A DNA stretch of 64,000 nt from Dugong dugon (GCA_030035585.1 CM057476.1:19266501-19330500); one strand, 5' to 3'. Positions 21,501 to 33,325 are shown, numbered from the stretch's first letter. Numbers and translations are program-made. The notes: generated from the letters alone by a model not told the origin.

Positions 21501-22133
21501 CCCGTAATGCATGGAAGCAGACAAATGATTCTCCCGTCCCCCGGCCCTCAGCTTCCCCACGCTGCCCCCCAGCATAAAGCAGTCGTGCTGGGGCATATGG
21601 CCCGAGGAGTCCCCAGTCTGTTGGCCGAGCTGGGCGCCTGCAGCTCACTCTCCTCACCCGAGAGGCCCGGAATCCCCATGTTATAGGACTCAAAGAGACA
21701 AACGTCCCTGATGTCTGGAGCTGGGCACCGCTTGCAGCTGGAAGGCAGATGTCAGTTGGGAGCACAACCTTGGAAACTGCCTGTCTTCAGCTGGAAGTCT
21801 GGCTAAAAGGTGGACGGGGGCAGCTTTTGAGCTACGCTTTCCCAGCAAGGACTCCATTTTATTCAGGGTATGTGTTTACCTGGGCTGGTTTTGGGGGCTG
21901 CTGATGAAGATTATGGAGGTGCTTCTAAAGCCAGTAGTGTGTGCCTGTAAAACAGCCCTCAAAACACAAAAACCACAATCAAAAACATGCTGATTTGTAG
22001 CCTTTGCCAATATCTGTGGGGTAAATACTCCCACGTGGACAATTTCAAGCTACCAACGGTTAAATAACAGGCTCACAAAATTCCTGAATGTTCAACATAA
22101 TCAGTCGGCTCTCCACAGATGGTAGGAGCAGGC

Positions 22134-22350
22134 TCTGTTGTTAGCTACCGTGGAGTCACCGTAACTCATGGTGACCCCAACTACAACCGAATGAAATGCT
22201 GCCCTGTCCTGCGCCAGGCCCACGAACAGTTGTGGATTGAACCATTGTGATCCATAGGGTTTTCACTGGCTGATTTTCAGAAGTAGACTGACAGGCCATT
22301 CTTTCTAGTCCATCTTTGTCTGGAAGCTCTGCTGAAACCTGTTCAGCTTC
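22134..22350 (-). mobile_element. tRNA/RTE SINE body, minus strand
   Basis: Contains the RTE-type 3' tail (GTTGTTAGCTACCGTGGAGTC...CCTGTCCTGCGCCAGGCC) joined to AGTCCATCTTTGTCTGGAAG and CTCTGCTGAAACCTGTTCAGC, the central part of the composite SINE. Confidence 0.55.
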
Positions 22351-22354
22351 ATAT

Positions 22355-22555
22355 TAACATTGTGCTGTTGTTAGGTGCCCTTGAGTCTGTTTTTGACTCA
22401 TAGCGACCTTGTGTGATTGTGCACAGCTGCCCCATAGGGTTTTCTTGGTTGTAATCTTTACAGAAGCAGATCGCCAGGTCTTTCTCCTGCAGAGCCACCG
22501 GGCAGGTTTGAACTGCCAACCTTTTGGTTAGCAGCTTAACTGCTGCCCCAAGAGG
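22355..22555 (-). mobile_element. AfroSINE, long form
   Basis: TTGTTAGGTGCCCTTGAGTC to AGCAGCTTAACTGCTGCCCC. Confidence 0.88.
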
Positions 22556-22604
22556 CCACTTGTTGTTGTTGCATACTCTGGAGTCAATTCCGAAACTACT
22601 GTTG

Positions 22605-22945
22605 CATACTACCGCATGAATGAACCTCAAAAACATTCTGCGGAGTGAAAGAAGCCAGAGCAAAAAGGCCACATATTAAATGATTCCATTTATATGAAAC
22701 ATCCAGAATAGGCACATCCAGAGAGACAGAAAGTAGATGTGTGGTTGCTGGGGCTGGAGGAAGAGAGGAATGGGGAGTGACCGCTCAGGGGCCCAGGGCT
22801 TCCTGTGGGGGGTGAAAATGCTTTGGATCTAGACAGAGGTGGCGGTGGTTCCGTAACATTATGAATGCACAAAATGTCGCTGAATTGTACACTTTCAAAT
22901 GGTTAAAATGGTAAATTTAACGTTATGTGAATTTTGCCACAATAA
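22605..22945 (+). mobile_element. Old L1 3' UTR fragment
   Basis: TGATTCCATTTATATGAAAC, TGTGGTTGCTGGGGCTGG and TGAATTGTACACTTTCAAAT, ending at an A-rich tail. Confidence 0.8.
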
Positions 22946-22994
22946 AAAAAGAAATTTCTCGTCCCTTAACACTGTCACTGATGTTACTGGAATC

Positions 22995-23135
22995 CAGTTG
23001 TTCATTGATTAAACAAATATTTATTGAAAAACGGCCTTGTGCCAGGCCCAAAGATGCTGCTAGGGTGACAAGGGTGAGCCAAACAGGCTCAGAATCCTTC
23101 CTACAGTGCTCACAGTCTACTGGAAGGGGGAACAG
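22995..23135 (+). mobile_element. Old mammalian repeat (same type as 12525)
   Basis: AAACAAATATTTATTGAAAAA, TTGTGCCAGGCCCAAAG and CTCACAGTCTACTGGAAGG. Confidence 0.6.
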
Positions 23136-23189
23136 GCATTAAAAAAAAAAAGTATATATATATATATTTTTTTTTAAATGTATGATGCA

Positions 23190-23482
23190 CACAGTTAAGC
23201 GTTCACTTACTAACCAAAAGGTTGGTTGTTTGAGCCCACCCAGGGTGCCTCAAAAGAAAGTCCTGGCAATCTGCTTCCAGAAGGTCACACCCTTGAAAAC
23301 TCTATAACTAAACAATTTGTGTAGAAATTATTGAATTGGAACTTAAACTGCCGTGTAAACCTTCACCAAAAATACGATAAAATATTATTAAAAAAAAAAA
23401 ACCTTTGAAGCACAGTTCTACTCTGCACCATATGGGGTTCCTATGAGTCGGAATCAACTCGATGGCAACTGATTTGGTTATA
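23190..23482 (+). mobile_element. AfroSINE split by an L1 3' end
   Basis: Parts at 23190-23307 and 23403-23482. Between them is a 95-bp L1 3' end (GTAAACCTTCACCAAAAATAC) with a poly-A tail. Confidence 0.82.
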
Positions 23483-23484
23483 TA

Positions 23485-23576
23485 ACCCCTTGTCATCGAG
23501 TCCATTCCAACTCAAAGTGACCCTATAGTATATAACACCAAATATATATATATGTGTGTGTATGTGTATGTGTGTT
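23485..23576. repeat. AfroSINE scrap and (TG)n microsatellite
   Basis: Reverse AfroSINE 3' end (CCCTTGTCATCGAGTCCATTCC) followed by TATATATATGTGTGTGTATG. Confidence 0.75.
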
Positions 23577-23622
23577 TAGAGGGACGGATAAAGAGAGGTA
23601 TACAGATACAGATACATAGATT

Positions 23623-23833
23623 GGAGTCACTGGGTGGTGAAATGGTTAACACACTTGGCTGCTAACTGAAAGGTTGGAGGTTTGAGTCCATTCAGAGTGC
23701 TTCAGAAGAGAGGCCTGGTGATCTACTTCCAAAAAATCAGCTATAGAAAACCCTGTGGAGCACAGTTCTACTCTGATATAGAAGGGAACGCCATGAGTTG
23801 GGGTTGGCTCAATGGCAACTGGGTTTTATAGAT
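23623..23833 (+). mobile_element. AfroSINE, long form
   Basis: GGAGTCACTGGGTGGTGAAA to GGCTCAATGGCAACTGGG. Confidence 0.88.
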
Positions 23834-24075
23834 ATAGCTGTATAGCTCTCTTGCACGTTGTGAGAAATGCAGTGAATAAAATGAACCAGTGCAGTGACAG
23901 AGGGTAGTGAGCTGAGGGAGTAGTGAAGGCTGGCCAGGAAGGTGTCATGTCAGTTCTGGAACCCGCTGAGTAAGGGGTGGTGTGAAACGGGTTCCAGGAA
24001 GAGAACCACAAATGAGGAGGGCTCCCTGCCCCAAGAAGCAACCTTCAAATCAAAAACATAAACAGTTCCCCAAGG

Positions 24076-24215
24076 TACTCCTGGAAGATGGCAATATAAT
24101 TTTGAGCCCCACTGTTAACCTAAAGGTTGGCAGTTTGAACCCACCCAGCAGCGCCATGGACAAAAGTTCTATTGATCTATTTCTGTAAAGATTACAGCCA
24201 AGAAAACCCTATGCA
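24076..24215 (+). mobile_element. AfroSINE, partial
   Basis: GAGCCCCACTGTTAACCTAAAG to AGCCAAGAAAACCCTATG; the 3' end is missing. 24216-24584 has nothing recognised. Confidence 0.8.
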
Positions 24216-24584
24216 AAGGGAAGGAAAAAGGCAAAGGAAGGAAATGGATATTTATGTGCATTATTGATTCATTTTCAGGAATGAAGGGAAGGTCAATGGC
24301 TTGCCCTTGACCCCAAGGATGATGTCACAGAAGGAAATGGCCGTGGGGCCTGGTGCTCTTCCCTGAGTCCTGCTGAGAAGGTGGCTCACATCCTCCCTTC
24401 AAGGACCATCCAGGGATCCCTACTTCCTACCGTGACCAGTAGCCACCACTGCAACCTTTTTGGAAGGTAATTTGTGATATCTTTCAAAATTATAAAAGCC
24501 CCGTGCCTCCATCCAGAATTTTTCTCCAAGAAATTCATCTTAGGGATAGATCTAAAGAGTCAATGGTTTATGGTACTAATAATG

Positions 24585-25020
24585 ACGTCTACAGATTACT
24601 AGCTTGCCATGTATTAGGTCCAGCGTGCAGTGCTTCGTGTGGATTATTTTATTTAATCTGCACTATAACTATCCCCAAGGTCCCTGGGTGGTGCAAACAG
24701 TTCGAGCCCCTCTATTAACCTAAAGGTTGGCAGTTTGAACCCACTGAGCAGCACTGTGGAAGAAGGGCCTGGTGATCTGCTTCTGTAAAGATCACAGCCA
24801 AGAAAACCCTATGGAGTACTTCTACTTTGTAACGCATGAGGTCTCCATGAGTCAGAATCGACTCAAGGGCAACAGGTTGGGTTAATCACTATCCCCATTT
24901 TACCCTTGTGTAAACTGAAGCACAGAGGGGCTGAGGACTTGCCCTGTGTCACACAGGAAGTAGCTTTGGCAAATGCCATCTAACTTCAGAGTTCCCACGC
25001 CTAACCCCTCTGCTTTATTA
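24585..25020 (+). mobile_element. MIR split by an AfroSINE
   Basis: MIR parts at 24585-24677 and 24888-25020; the target duplicate ACTATCCCCA lies at 24668-24677 and 24888-24897. Confidence 0.85.
24678..24887 (+). mobile_element. AfroSINE, long form, inside MIR
   Basis: AGGTCCCTGGGTGGTGCAAA to CGACTCAAGGGCAACAGG with a 10-bp target duplication. Confidence 0.92.
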
Positions 25021-25201
25021 TCTTCTAGTGCTAGCATGCTATTTGCAGCTTTGCTTGTGATAATTAAAAACTTGAAATAAACTATCATCAGGAGGGGAGT
25101 GATTAAACAGATTATGGCACATCCATTTAATGAAATGTTAAAAAAAATTGAAAAGATGTTGATCTGTAAGGGCCAGCGGGGAAAGAGGGTTGCGGTTCTT
25201 T

Positions 25202-25720
25202 TTTTTTTTATTGTAGTAAAATATATGTAACAAGAATTTTGTCATTTTAACCATTTATAAGTGTAAAATTCAGTGACATTAATTACATTTACCATGTTGT
25301 GTAAACATCACCACTAACCATTCTCAAATGCTTTCTCATCACCCTAAACAGAAACTCAGTACCACTTCAGCAATAACGCCCCCTCCTTCCCACCCTCCCA
25401 CCCCCACTAACCTCTGATAAACTTAGGTCTGTATGTATTTGGGAGCCCTGATGGCGCAGTGGGTAAGAGCTCAGCTGCTAACCAAAAGGTCAGCAGTTCA
25501 AATCCACCAGGTGGTCCTTGGAAACCCTATGGGGCAGCTCTACTCTGTCCTACAGGGTCGCTATGAGTTGGAATCTACTTGACAGTGGTGAGTTTTGGTC
25601 AGGTATGTATTTGCCTATTATAGATATTTCATACAAGCAGGATCATACGATATTTGTCCTTTCATGTCTGACTTATTTTGCTGCATAAGAGGTTCATTAT
25701 TAAATGTGTTATAATCTGGT
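25202..25720 (-). mobile_element. Old L1 fragment split by an AfroSINE
   Basis: TAAAATTCAGTGACATTAAT and TTTCATACAAGCAGGATCATAC lie on either side of the SINE; the same L1 region recurs at 49940-50200. Confidence 0.8.
25441..25602 (+). mobile_element. AfroSINE, short (45-bp deleted) form, inside L1
   Basis: CACCAGGTGGTCC passes directly into TTGGAAACCC. Perfect 10-bp target duplication GTATGTATTT (25431-25440 and 25603-25612). Confidence 0.95.
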
Positions 25721-25739
25721 CCCTGTGATCCAGGCCCTT

Positions 25740-25905
25740 GCTACTCAAGGCCCTAAGATTGGTCCCTGGACCAGGACTCCCAGCATCCCCTAGGAGCTTG
25801 TTAGGAATGCAGAGTCTCAGGCCCTAACCCAGACCTACTGCATTAACATCTGCATTTTAACCATGTCCCAGGCTATCTGGGTGCTGCTCTAGACTATCTG
25901 TGCTT
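25740..25905 (-). mobile_element. MER5A
   Basis: GGTCCCTGGACCAGGACTCC, AGGAGCTTGTTAGGAATGC and CCAGACCTACTGCATTAAC. Confidence 0.85.
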
Positions 25906-26097
25906 ATATGATCATAAACATTTCTGGAAGGATACAGGATAAGCCAAAGACTAGTTGCTCTTAACAAGGAAGACTGGATGGGAATGGGGAGTTTTAAGGG
26001 AAGAAAGATTTCTTTACTTTTCATTTTGGACCTATCTGTAATGTCTGAAATTTTTAACCTGTGCGTCTATTGCTTTTATGATAAATATAAATAATCA

Positions 26098-26181
26098 TTT
26101 CCATACCCATTGCCATTGAGTCGATTCAACTCATAGTGACCCCGTATGACAGAGTAGAACTGCCGCATAGGGTTTCCTAGG
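26098..26181 (-). mobile_element. AfroSINE, 3' half
   Basis: CCATACCCATTGCCATTGAG to GCATAGGGTTTCCTAGG, stopped by the LTR at 26182. Confidence 0.85.
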
Positions 26182-26963
26182 TGTCTTAGGCTGGGTTCTC
26201 TAGAGAAGCAAAACAAATGAAGTGTGTGCGTGTGTATATATATATAGAGAGAGAGATAGGGAGATTTATCTCAAGGAAATGGCTCACGCTGTTGTAGAGG
26301 CTGGCAAGTCCCCAGTCTGTGGGTCAGGCATCAGGCTGGAGGCTTCTCCTGACTCATGTGGTTGCCGGGGCTGATGAACCCACAATCAGCAGGTCAGATG
26401 ACAGGCAGTTGGCTCCTAGGGCTGCGGAAGCTGGAGAATTCCAAAATCAGCAGGTCAGATGACAGGCTACTAGCTCACAGCGCTACAGGAGCAGGTGAAT
26501 CCCAGAATCGGCAGGTCAGATGACAGGCTGCTAGCTCAAGTCCCAAGAATGAGAGGTCAGATGATGACGAGCCAGTTGCAGGATCCACAGTTCCAGAGAG
26601 CTTTGCCAGAGTGTCCATATGTATACTGGATGCAGTCCACACCCTCAAGGAAAGTCCCCTTACATCAGATAAGGTGGTGACCTGAGTAAGGGTGTAACTT
26701 GAGTAAAGGCAGTGACTTATGTAAAAGTGTGACATGAATAAGGCTGTGACTTGAGTCACACCCTTTAGTACTCAAGATACACTCCACACTAATCCCACCT
26801 CATTAGCATGTAGAGGTTTAGGATTTACAACACATAAAATGGAGGATAATTATTTACAATACCACAAAATAGAGGACAATTATATCAGATCACAAAATGG
26901 AGGACAATTACACAATACTGGGGATCATAGCCTAGCCAAGTTGACATGTAACATTAACCAGCA
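26182..26963 (-). mobile_element. Solo LTR, family B
   Basis: Same plus-strand start as the 13877 copy (TGTCTTAGGCTGGGTTCTCT) and same end (CCTAGCCAAGTTGACATGTA). Longer because of internal repeats (GCAGGTCAGATGACAGGCTRCT four times, and ACAAAATGGAGGACAATTA blocks). Confidence 0.8.
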
Positions 26964-26969
26964 CTAACC

Positions 26970-27155
26970 CAAAAACCAAGCCCACTGCTGTTGAGTCGAT
27001 TCCAACTCATAGCGACCCTATAGATTTCCAAGGCTGTAAATCTTTACAGAAGCAGACTGTCACGTCTTCCTCCCATGGAGTGGCTGGTGGGTTCGAACCA
27101 CTGACCTTTCGGTTAGCAGCTGAGTGCCTAACCCCTGTGCCACCTGGGTTCCTCA
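26970..27155 (-). mobile_element. AfroSINE, long form
   Basis: AAAAACCAAGCCCACTGCTG to CTGTGCCACCTGGGTTCC. Confidence 0.9.
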
Positions 27156-27301
27156 TAAATAACCCTAGTGACTAACTATGGAACTCTTGTTTATCATGTG
27201 GCATGCTACTAAGTATGTTACAGATGTTTTCATTTGTGAAATGGAGATAACAGGCATGCAGGACCAGTGTGAGGATTAACAGAGCTTGATGAATAGGAAA
27301 A

Positions 27302-27830
27302 TGTCATGGATTGAATTGTGTCCCCCAAAAAATGTGTGTAGCAATTTGGCTAGGTCATGATTCCCAGTATTGTATGACTGTGTTATCTGATGTGATTTCC
27401 TTATGTGTTGTAAACTCCACCACTATGATGAGATTATATGTGATCTCCTCATGTGTTGTAAATTCTATCACTGTGTTGAGGTTATACTGAGGAGGTTGAC
27501 AAGATTAGTGTCTTAATGTAATCTCTTTTGAGATATAAAAGAGCGAAGCCAGCAGAGACACATGGGAACCTCATACCACCAAGAAAGCAGTGCTGGGAGC
27601 AGAGCGCGTCCTTTGGACCTGAGGTTCTTGGGCAGAGAAGCTCCCAGACCAAAGGAAGACTGATGACATGGACTTTCCTCCAGAGCCGACAGAGAGAGAA
27701 AGCCTTCTCCTGGAGCTGATGCCCTGATTTTGGACTTGTAGCCTACTGGACTGTTACAGAATAAACTTCTCTTTGCTAAATCCATCCACTTGTGGTATTC
27801 CTGTTAGAACAGCACCAGATGACTGAGACA
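27302..27830 (+). mobile_element. Solo LTR, family A
   Basis: TGTCATGGATTGAATTGTGTC to GACTGAGACA; polyadenylation signal AATAAA near 27761. Sits at the junction of an older AfroSINE and its left target duplicate. Confidence 0.85.
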
Positions 27831-27984
27831 GAACCCATAAAAAACCCATTGCCGTCAAGTAGATTCCAACTCATAGCGCTCCATAGGACAGAGTAGAACT
27901 GCCCCATAGGGTTTCCAAGGAGCGCCTGGTGGATCTGAACTGTCACCCTTTTGGTCAGCAGCCGTAGCTCTTAACCACTATGCC
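27831..27984 (-). mobile_element. AfroSINE, short form
   Basis: AAAAAACCCATTGCCGTCAAG to TTAACCACTATGCC; its 14-bp target TGATGAATAGGAAA lies at 27287-27300 and 27985-27998, so the LTR entered later. Confidence 0.9.
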
Positions 27985-28031
27985 TGATGAATAGGAAAGT
28001 TGTGGGCATTTAATAAAAACTGGCTTACATA

Positions 28032-30915
28032 CAGAGCCCTGGTGGCACAGTGGTTAAGAACTTGGTTGCCTGTGAGCAGCCATCTAAGATACTCCACTGG
28101 CTCACCCCTTCGGGAGCAAGGGAGAATGAAGAAAGCAGGATAAAAGGAAAAGATTAGTCCAAAGGACTAATGGACCACAGCTACCACAGCCTCCACCAGA
28201 CTGAGTCCAGTACATTTAGATGGTGCCTGGCTACCACCACTGACTGCTCTGACCGGGATCACAAGAAAGGGTTCTGGGCGGAGCTGGAGAAGGATGTAGA
28301 ACAAAATTCTAACACACAAAAAGACCAGATTTAGATCACTAGCCATTAGAGAAACGCAAATTAAAACCACAATGAGATACCATCTCACCCCGGCATTACT
28401 GGCACGAATCAAAAACACGGAAATAACAAATGTTGGAGAGACTGCGGGGAGATGGGAACTCTTATGCACTGCTGGTGGGAATGCAAAATGATACAACCAT
28501 TTTGGAAAATGATATGGCGCTTCCTCAGAAAGCTAGAAATAGACATACCATTCGATCCAGCAATCCCACTCCTTGGAGTATATCCTAGAGAAATAAGAGT
28601 CGTCACTCGAATAGACATATGCACACCTATGTTCATGGCAGCATTGTTCACAATAGCAAAACAATGGAAACAACGTAGGTGCCCATCAACAGATGAATGG
28701 ATAAACAAACTATGGTACATACACACAATGGAGTACTATGCAACAAGAAAGAACAACAATGAATCTGTGAACCATCTCATAACATGGATGAAACTGGAGG
28801 ACATTATGCTGAGTGAAATAAGTCAATCACAAAAGGACAAATATGGTATGAGACCTCTATTGTAAAAACCCATGAGAAAGTTCACACGCAAAATATAACA
28901 ATCTTTGTTGGTTACCAGGGATGGGAGGGGTCGGGGGTGGGGGGAAATACTAAACAGGCAGTAGATAAGTGGTATCTTGGGTGAAGGGTGAGACAGTACA
29001 CAATACAGGGGAAACTAGCACAACCTGTACAAGGAAAGGTCATGGAAGCCCCATAGACACATCCAAACTCCCTGAGGGACTGAGTTGCTGGGCGGAGGGC
29101 TCTGGGGACCATGGTCTCAGGGAACATCTAGCTCAATTGGCAAGACACAGCTTATAAAGACAATCCTCTACATTCTACCTTGGTGAGTAGTGTCTGGGGT
29201 CTTAAAAGCCTGTGAACAGCCATCTAAGATACTCCACTGGTCTCATCCCTTTGGGAGCAAGGGAGAATGAAGAGAACAGGATACAAGGAAAAGATTAGTC
29301 CAAAGGACTAATTGTCTACAGCTACCAAGGCCTCCACCGGACTGAGTCCAGTACAGCTAGATGGTGCCCGGCTACCACCACTGATTGCTCTGACCAGGAT
29401 CACAACAGAGGGTTCTGGACAGAGCTGGAGAAGGACGTAGAACATAATTCTAACTCACAAAAAAAAAAGCCCAGATTTACTGGCCTAAAGGAGACTGGAG
29501 AAACCCCGAGAGTATGATCCTTTTAGCTCAGTGGTGAAGTTACCTCCGAGGTTCACTGTTCAGCCTGGGAATGGACAGCTCCGTAAAACCAAATGAGACT
29601 AACGAGGTACAGGAGTCCAGTGACAAGGGCCAGAAAGCAGAAGGGGACAAGGAAGCTGGTGATAGGGAACCCAAGGTTGAGTAAGGATATTGTTGATGTG
29701 TTGTGAGATTATTAACCATTGTCATAGGGCAACATTTGTAGTAACTGTTAAATGAGAAACTGTTTTATTCTGTAAGCCTTCATCTTAAGTGAGAATAACA
29801 GCACAATTGGAAGAGCGTAGTCGATGTCACTGAACTGTGTATGTAGAAATTTTTGAAACGGTGTATCTTTGGCTATGTGTCTTTTCACAAAAAAAAAAAA
29901 AAAGGTTGAGAAGTTAGAGGGTTGACATGTTGTGGGGTTGTTAACCAATGTCATAAAATAACATGTGTACTACTCTTTCATGAGAAACTATTTGTTCTGT
30001 AAGCCTTCACCTGAAGTACAATAAAATATATAAAAAAAAAAAGACCAGATTTACTGGCCTGACAGACTGGAGAAACCCTGAGAGTATGGCCCCCGGACAC
30101 CCTGTTAGCTCAGAGGTGAAGTTGCTCCCGAGGTTCACTGTTCAGCCGGGGATTGGACAGCCCCATTAACAGAATGAGACTAATGAGGCACAGCAGTCCA
30201 GGGACGAGGACTAGAAGGCAGGAGGGGACAAGAAAGCTGGTGATAGGGAACCCAAGCTTGAGAAGGGACAGTGTTGACATGTCGTGGAGTTGTTAACCAT
30301 TGTCATAAGGCAATATGTGTGCTGTTTAATGAGAAACTATTTGTTCTGTAAACCTTTATCTCAGGTACGAAAAAAAAAAAAGAATTATCTATGTGAGATC
30401 AAATTGACAACAGCAACTCAAAAGGTGTGATGGGCAGCCTAGGGGACAGTGAGTTGAAGATAACGGTGATGGAATAATTTGGAAAAGGTTAGTGAGAATA
30501 GCAGCACAACTGGAAGAATGTAATCGATGTCACTGAATTGTACATGTAGAAATTTCTGAAATGGTGTATCTTTGGCTATGTATATTTTCACCAAAATAAA
30601 AAAGGTCCTCTAAGGTCAAGAAGGGAGAGTATTTACATGTCGTGGTGTTGTTAACCAATGTCATAAAAGAACATGTACACTGACTGTTTAATGAGAAACT
30701 ATTTGTTCTGTAAACCTTCACCTAAAATATAAAGTACAATTAAAAAATTAAAAAAAAAAAAAAAAGAAGAACTTGGCTGCTAACCAAAAGGTCGGCAGTT
30801 CGAATCCACCAGCCGCTACTTGGAAACCCTATGGGGCAATTCTACTCTGTCCTGTAGGGTCACTGTGAGTCGGAATCGACTTGACGGCAACAGATTTAGT
30901 TTTGGTTTGGCTTCC
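28032..30915 (+). mobile_element. AfroSINE (short form) split by a 2.7-kb L1
   Basis: The head is at 28032-28069 (AGAGCCCTGGTGGCACAGTGG) and the body at 30767-30915, separated by L1. The target AAGAACTTGGTTGC (28056-28069) and AAGAACTTGGCTGC (30767-30780) is duplicated. Confidence 0.95.
28070..30766 (+). mobile_element. L1 insertion with ORF2 end and duplicated 3' UTR
   Basis: 28331-28865 encodes the C-terminal end of L1 ORF2 protein (GTLMHCWWECKMIQPFWK, FDPAIPLLGVYP, MFMAALFTIAKQWKQ, STDEWINKLWYIHTMEYY). Before it, 28070-28328 repeats a 3' UTR segment that recurs at 29209-29465. Further 3' UTR modules repeat at 29466-30010, 30040-30380 and 30385-30766, several with their own A-rich ends. 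5'-truncated and inactive. Confidence 0.93.
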
Positions 30916-30925
30916 TTATGACTCC

Positions 30926-31141
30926 AAACCAAAAAACCAAACCCCTTGCTGTAGAGTCAGTTCCAACTTATGGCGACCCCCTCTGTTAACGGAGTATAAC
31001 TGCTCCATAGGGCTTTTTTGGCTATAATCTTTATGGAATCAGATCACCAGGCCTTTCTTCCATGGTGTTGCTGGTTGGGTTTGACACAACAACATTTTGG
31101 TTACTAGTTGAGTGCAAACTGCTCGAGCCATCCAGGGACCT
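30926..31141 (-). mobile_element. AfroSINE, long form
   Basis: AACCAAAAAACCAAACCCCTT to GAGCCATCCAGGGACC. Confidence 0.9.
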
Positions 31142-31879
31142 TTTTCCTTACAACTCCAGCCTCCTTCAATTCACCTTTCTACCCTCAGCAGGGAGTACGC
31201 TGACCTTTGTGAAATGAGACTTGGAGAAAATGGCTTAGCTACCTGCAGTTTTCAACCAGGGTCAGTTCACATTTCTTCAATGGCAAACCACTAGAGGCTA
31301 GAGCGCCTTTATTTATTAAAGCTTGCTTTCAAACAAACCTTTGACATTAAACTATACTCAGACAGCCAGATTACATTTTAGGTCAGTCAGGTTCCTAAAA
31401 GTATTTATCAACCACATGAGCCAAGATTTCCCCAGGAAAAAAAATTTAACATGAAAGAAGAAGAAAATAGCAGTGGCATATGTTAACTATTTGAGAACTT
31501 CCAAGCAGGCTGGCTCACAATTTCTTGGCATTTGTTGTGTGTGTATAGCATATAATTTACCAAAATAGCAGGGAACATTTATTTTACATAATTTTGCTGT
31601 TAAAAAGAAGAATAATTTGAAGAAACAGCTGTCAACTTAAAGACTTTGTTTGTACCACCATGTAATTCCCTTCAGTACCTTAGTTTCGGGCCTGTGACTT
31701 GACTGGGGTCTTCCAGAAAGGGAAGTTTTTTCTCGCTTTTCATCTGCACTTCTGGACTTTTATCCCCTGTGTTCCTGAATCTATCAGACTGAAAAGGAAG
31801 CTAAAACCTAAGTAAGATTATCGCTGGGTGGAATTTAGAGTCTTCACAAACAGAGCGGTAATCTGCCATAAAGAAGAAG
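31142..31879. other. SVOP intron 1, nothing recognised
   Basis: Repeat-poor; TTTATTTATTAAAGCTTGC at 31308 and AT-rich sequence up to 31680. Confidence 0.5.
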
Positions 31880-32235
31880 AGAGCCCAGGTCTGGGAAGTC
31901 TACTGACCTGGGTTTGAATCCTTCCTCTGCCATTTAGTAGCTGTGTGACCTTGGGTAGGTTACTTCACCTCTCTGAACCTCAGTTTCCTTCCCTGTACAA
32001 TGAAGATGGGGTAGTTCTTACCTCACAAGGTTGCCATGGAGATTAAAGAAGTCAACAGAAATAGAATATCTTGCAGCGCCTGGCACCATCATTCAGTCTT
32101 TCAACAAGTTTTTATTGAGTGCTGACTATATTGTGAGTGCTGGGGACATAAAGGGGGACAAAATAGATGTGGTTCCTTGCGCTCATGAACTGGGTGCTCT
32201 AGTGGGATAGTCCATTGATACACAAGTAAACCAGT
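31880..32235 (+). mobile_element. MIR followed by old TTTTTATTGAGTGC repeat
   Basis: MIR at 31880-32090 (AGCTGTGTGACCTTGGGTAGG, CTCAGTTTCCTTCCCTGTA); 32090-32235 has TTCAACAAGTTTTTATTGAG and AGTGCTGGGGACATAAAG. Confidence 0.85.
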
Positions 32236-32239
32236 AAGT

Positions 32240-32800
32240 CGTTGTTGTTGTTGTTAGGTGTCGTCAAGTCGGTTCTGACTCATAGTGATCCTATGTACAA
32301 CTGAACAAAATGTTGCCTAGTCTTGCACCATCCTCACAATCATTGCTATGTTTGAACACATTGTTACAGCCACTGTGTCAATCCATCTCGCTGAGGGTCT
32401 TCCTCTTTCTCGCGGACCCTCTACCAAGCATGATGTCCTTCTCCAGGGACTGGTCCCTCTTGATAACATGTCCAAAGTATGTGAGATGAAGTCTCATCAT
32501 CCTTTCTTCCAAGGAGCTTTCTGGCTGTACTTCTTCCAAGACAGATTTGTTCATTCTTCTGGCAGTCCATGGTATATTCAGTATTCTTCACCAACACCAC
32601 AACTCAAAGGCATCAATTCTTCAGTCTTCTGTATTCATTGTACACCTTTTGCAAGCATATGATGCGATTGAAAATACCATGGCTTGGGTCAGGTGTACCT
32701 TAGTCCTCAAAGTGACACCTTTCTTGTTAACACTTTAAAGGGGTCTTTTGTGGCAGATTCATCCAATTCAATATGTCATCATTTGATCCCTTGACAAGTC
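32240..32800 (-). mobile_element. RTE LINE 3' end, 560 bp
   Basis: Parallel to 11205-11760 (GGCAGTCCATGGTATATTCAG, GAAAATACCATGGCTTGGGTC). Disrupted frames. Confidence 0.9.
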
Positions 32801-32819
32801 ATTATATATTTGCAAATGG

Positions 32820-33210
32820 ATGTATCTTGAGAAGGAAACAAACAGGGCACCAAGATAAAGGACAACTGGGAGAGGGAAGTAGTCAACAAGGATCTCTCTG
32901 AGGAGGCTGAGTACAAGAGGACAAGGAGGAGACAGTCACGCACACATGAAGGTCCAAGCAGAGAGACCAGCTGGCGCAAAGGCCAGGAGGGGGGGCCAAG
33001 GAGCTGAGATCAGAGAGACAGACTAGATCATGCAGCCTGAGATGGAGACCACGGTGAGGAGTGTTAGTGTTTACCTGAGACCAATGGGAAGCCATTGAAG
33101 AGCTTCAAGTGGGGCAAGAGGGTGCAACATGGTCAGAGTTGAGCTTTGAGAAGATCATTCAGGCACAGTCCCCCACACGGAGAGAAATGGATTGTGGAAA
33201 GGCAAGAGGA
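32820..33210 (+). mobile_element. Old repeat of the kind at 38960
   Basis: AGATCATGCAGCCTGAGATGG, CCAATGGGAAGCCATTGAAG and GAGAAGATCATTCAGG share the order of the better-preserved copy at 38960-39570. Confidence 0.55.
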
Positions 33211-33213
33211 GGT

Positions 33214-33325
33214 GTAAGTTTGACTAAGGGAGTTGATTTAAGGAAGTTACAGGAGGTGAGGGGATTGACTTAGGGTAGTTACAGGGGGTGAGGTGTTGAC
33301 TAAGGGAGTTACAGGGGGTGGAGAG
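33214..33325 (+). repeat. Three-copy tandem repeat, 31-43 bp unit
   Basis: TTGACTAAGGGAGTT...GTTACAGGAGGTGAGG, TTGACTTAGGGTAGTTACAG and TTGACTAAGGGAGTTACAGG follow each other. 33326-33602 has nothing recognised. Confidence 0.85.
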
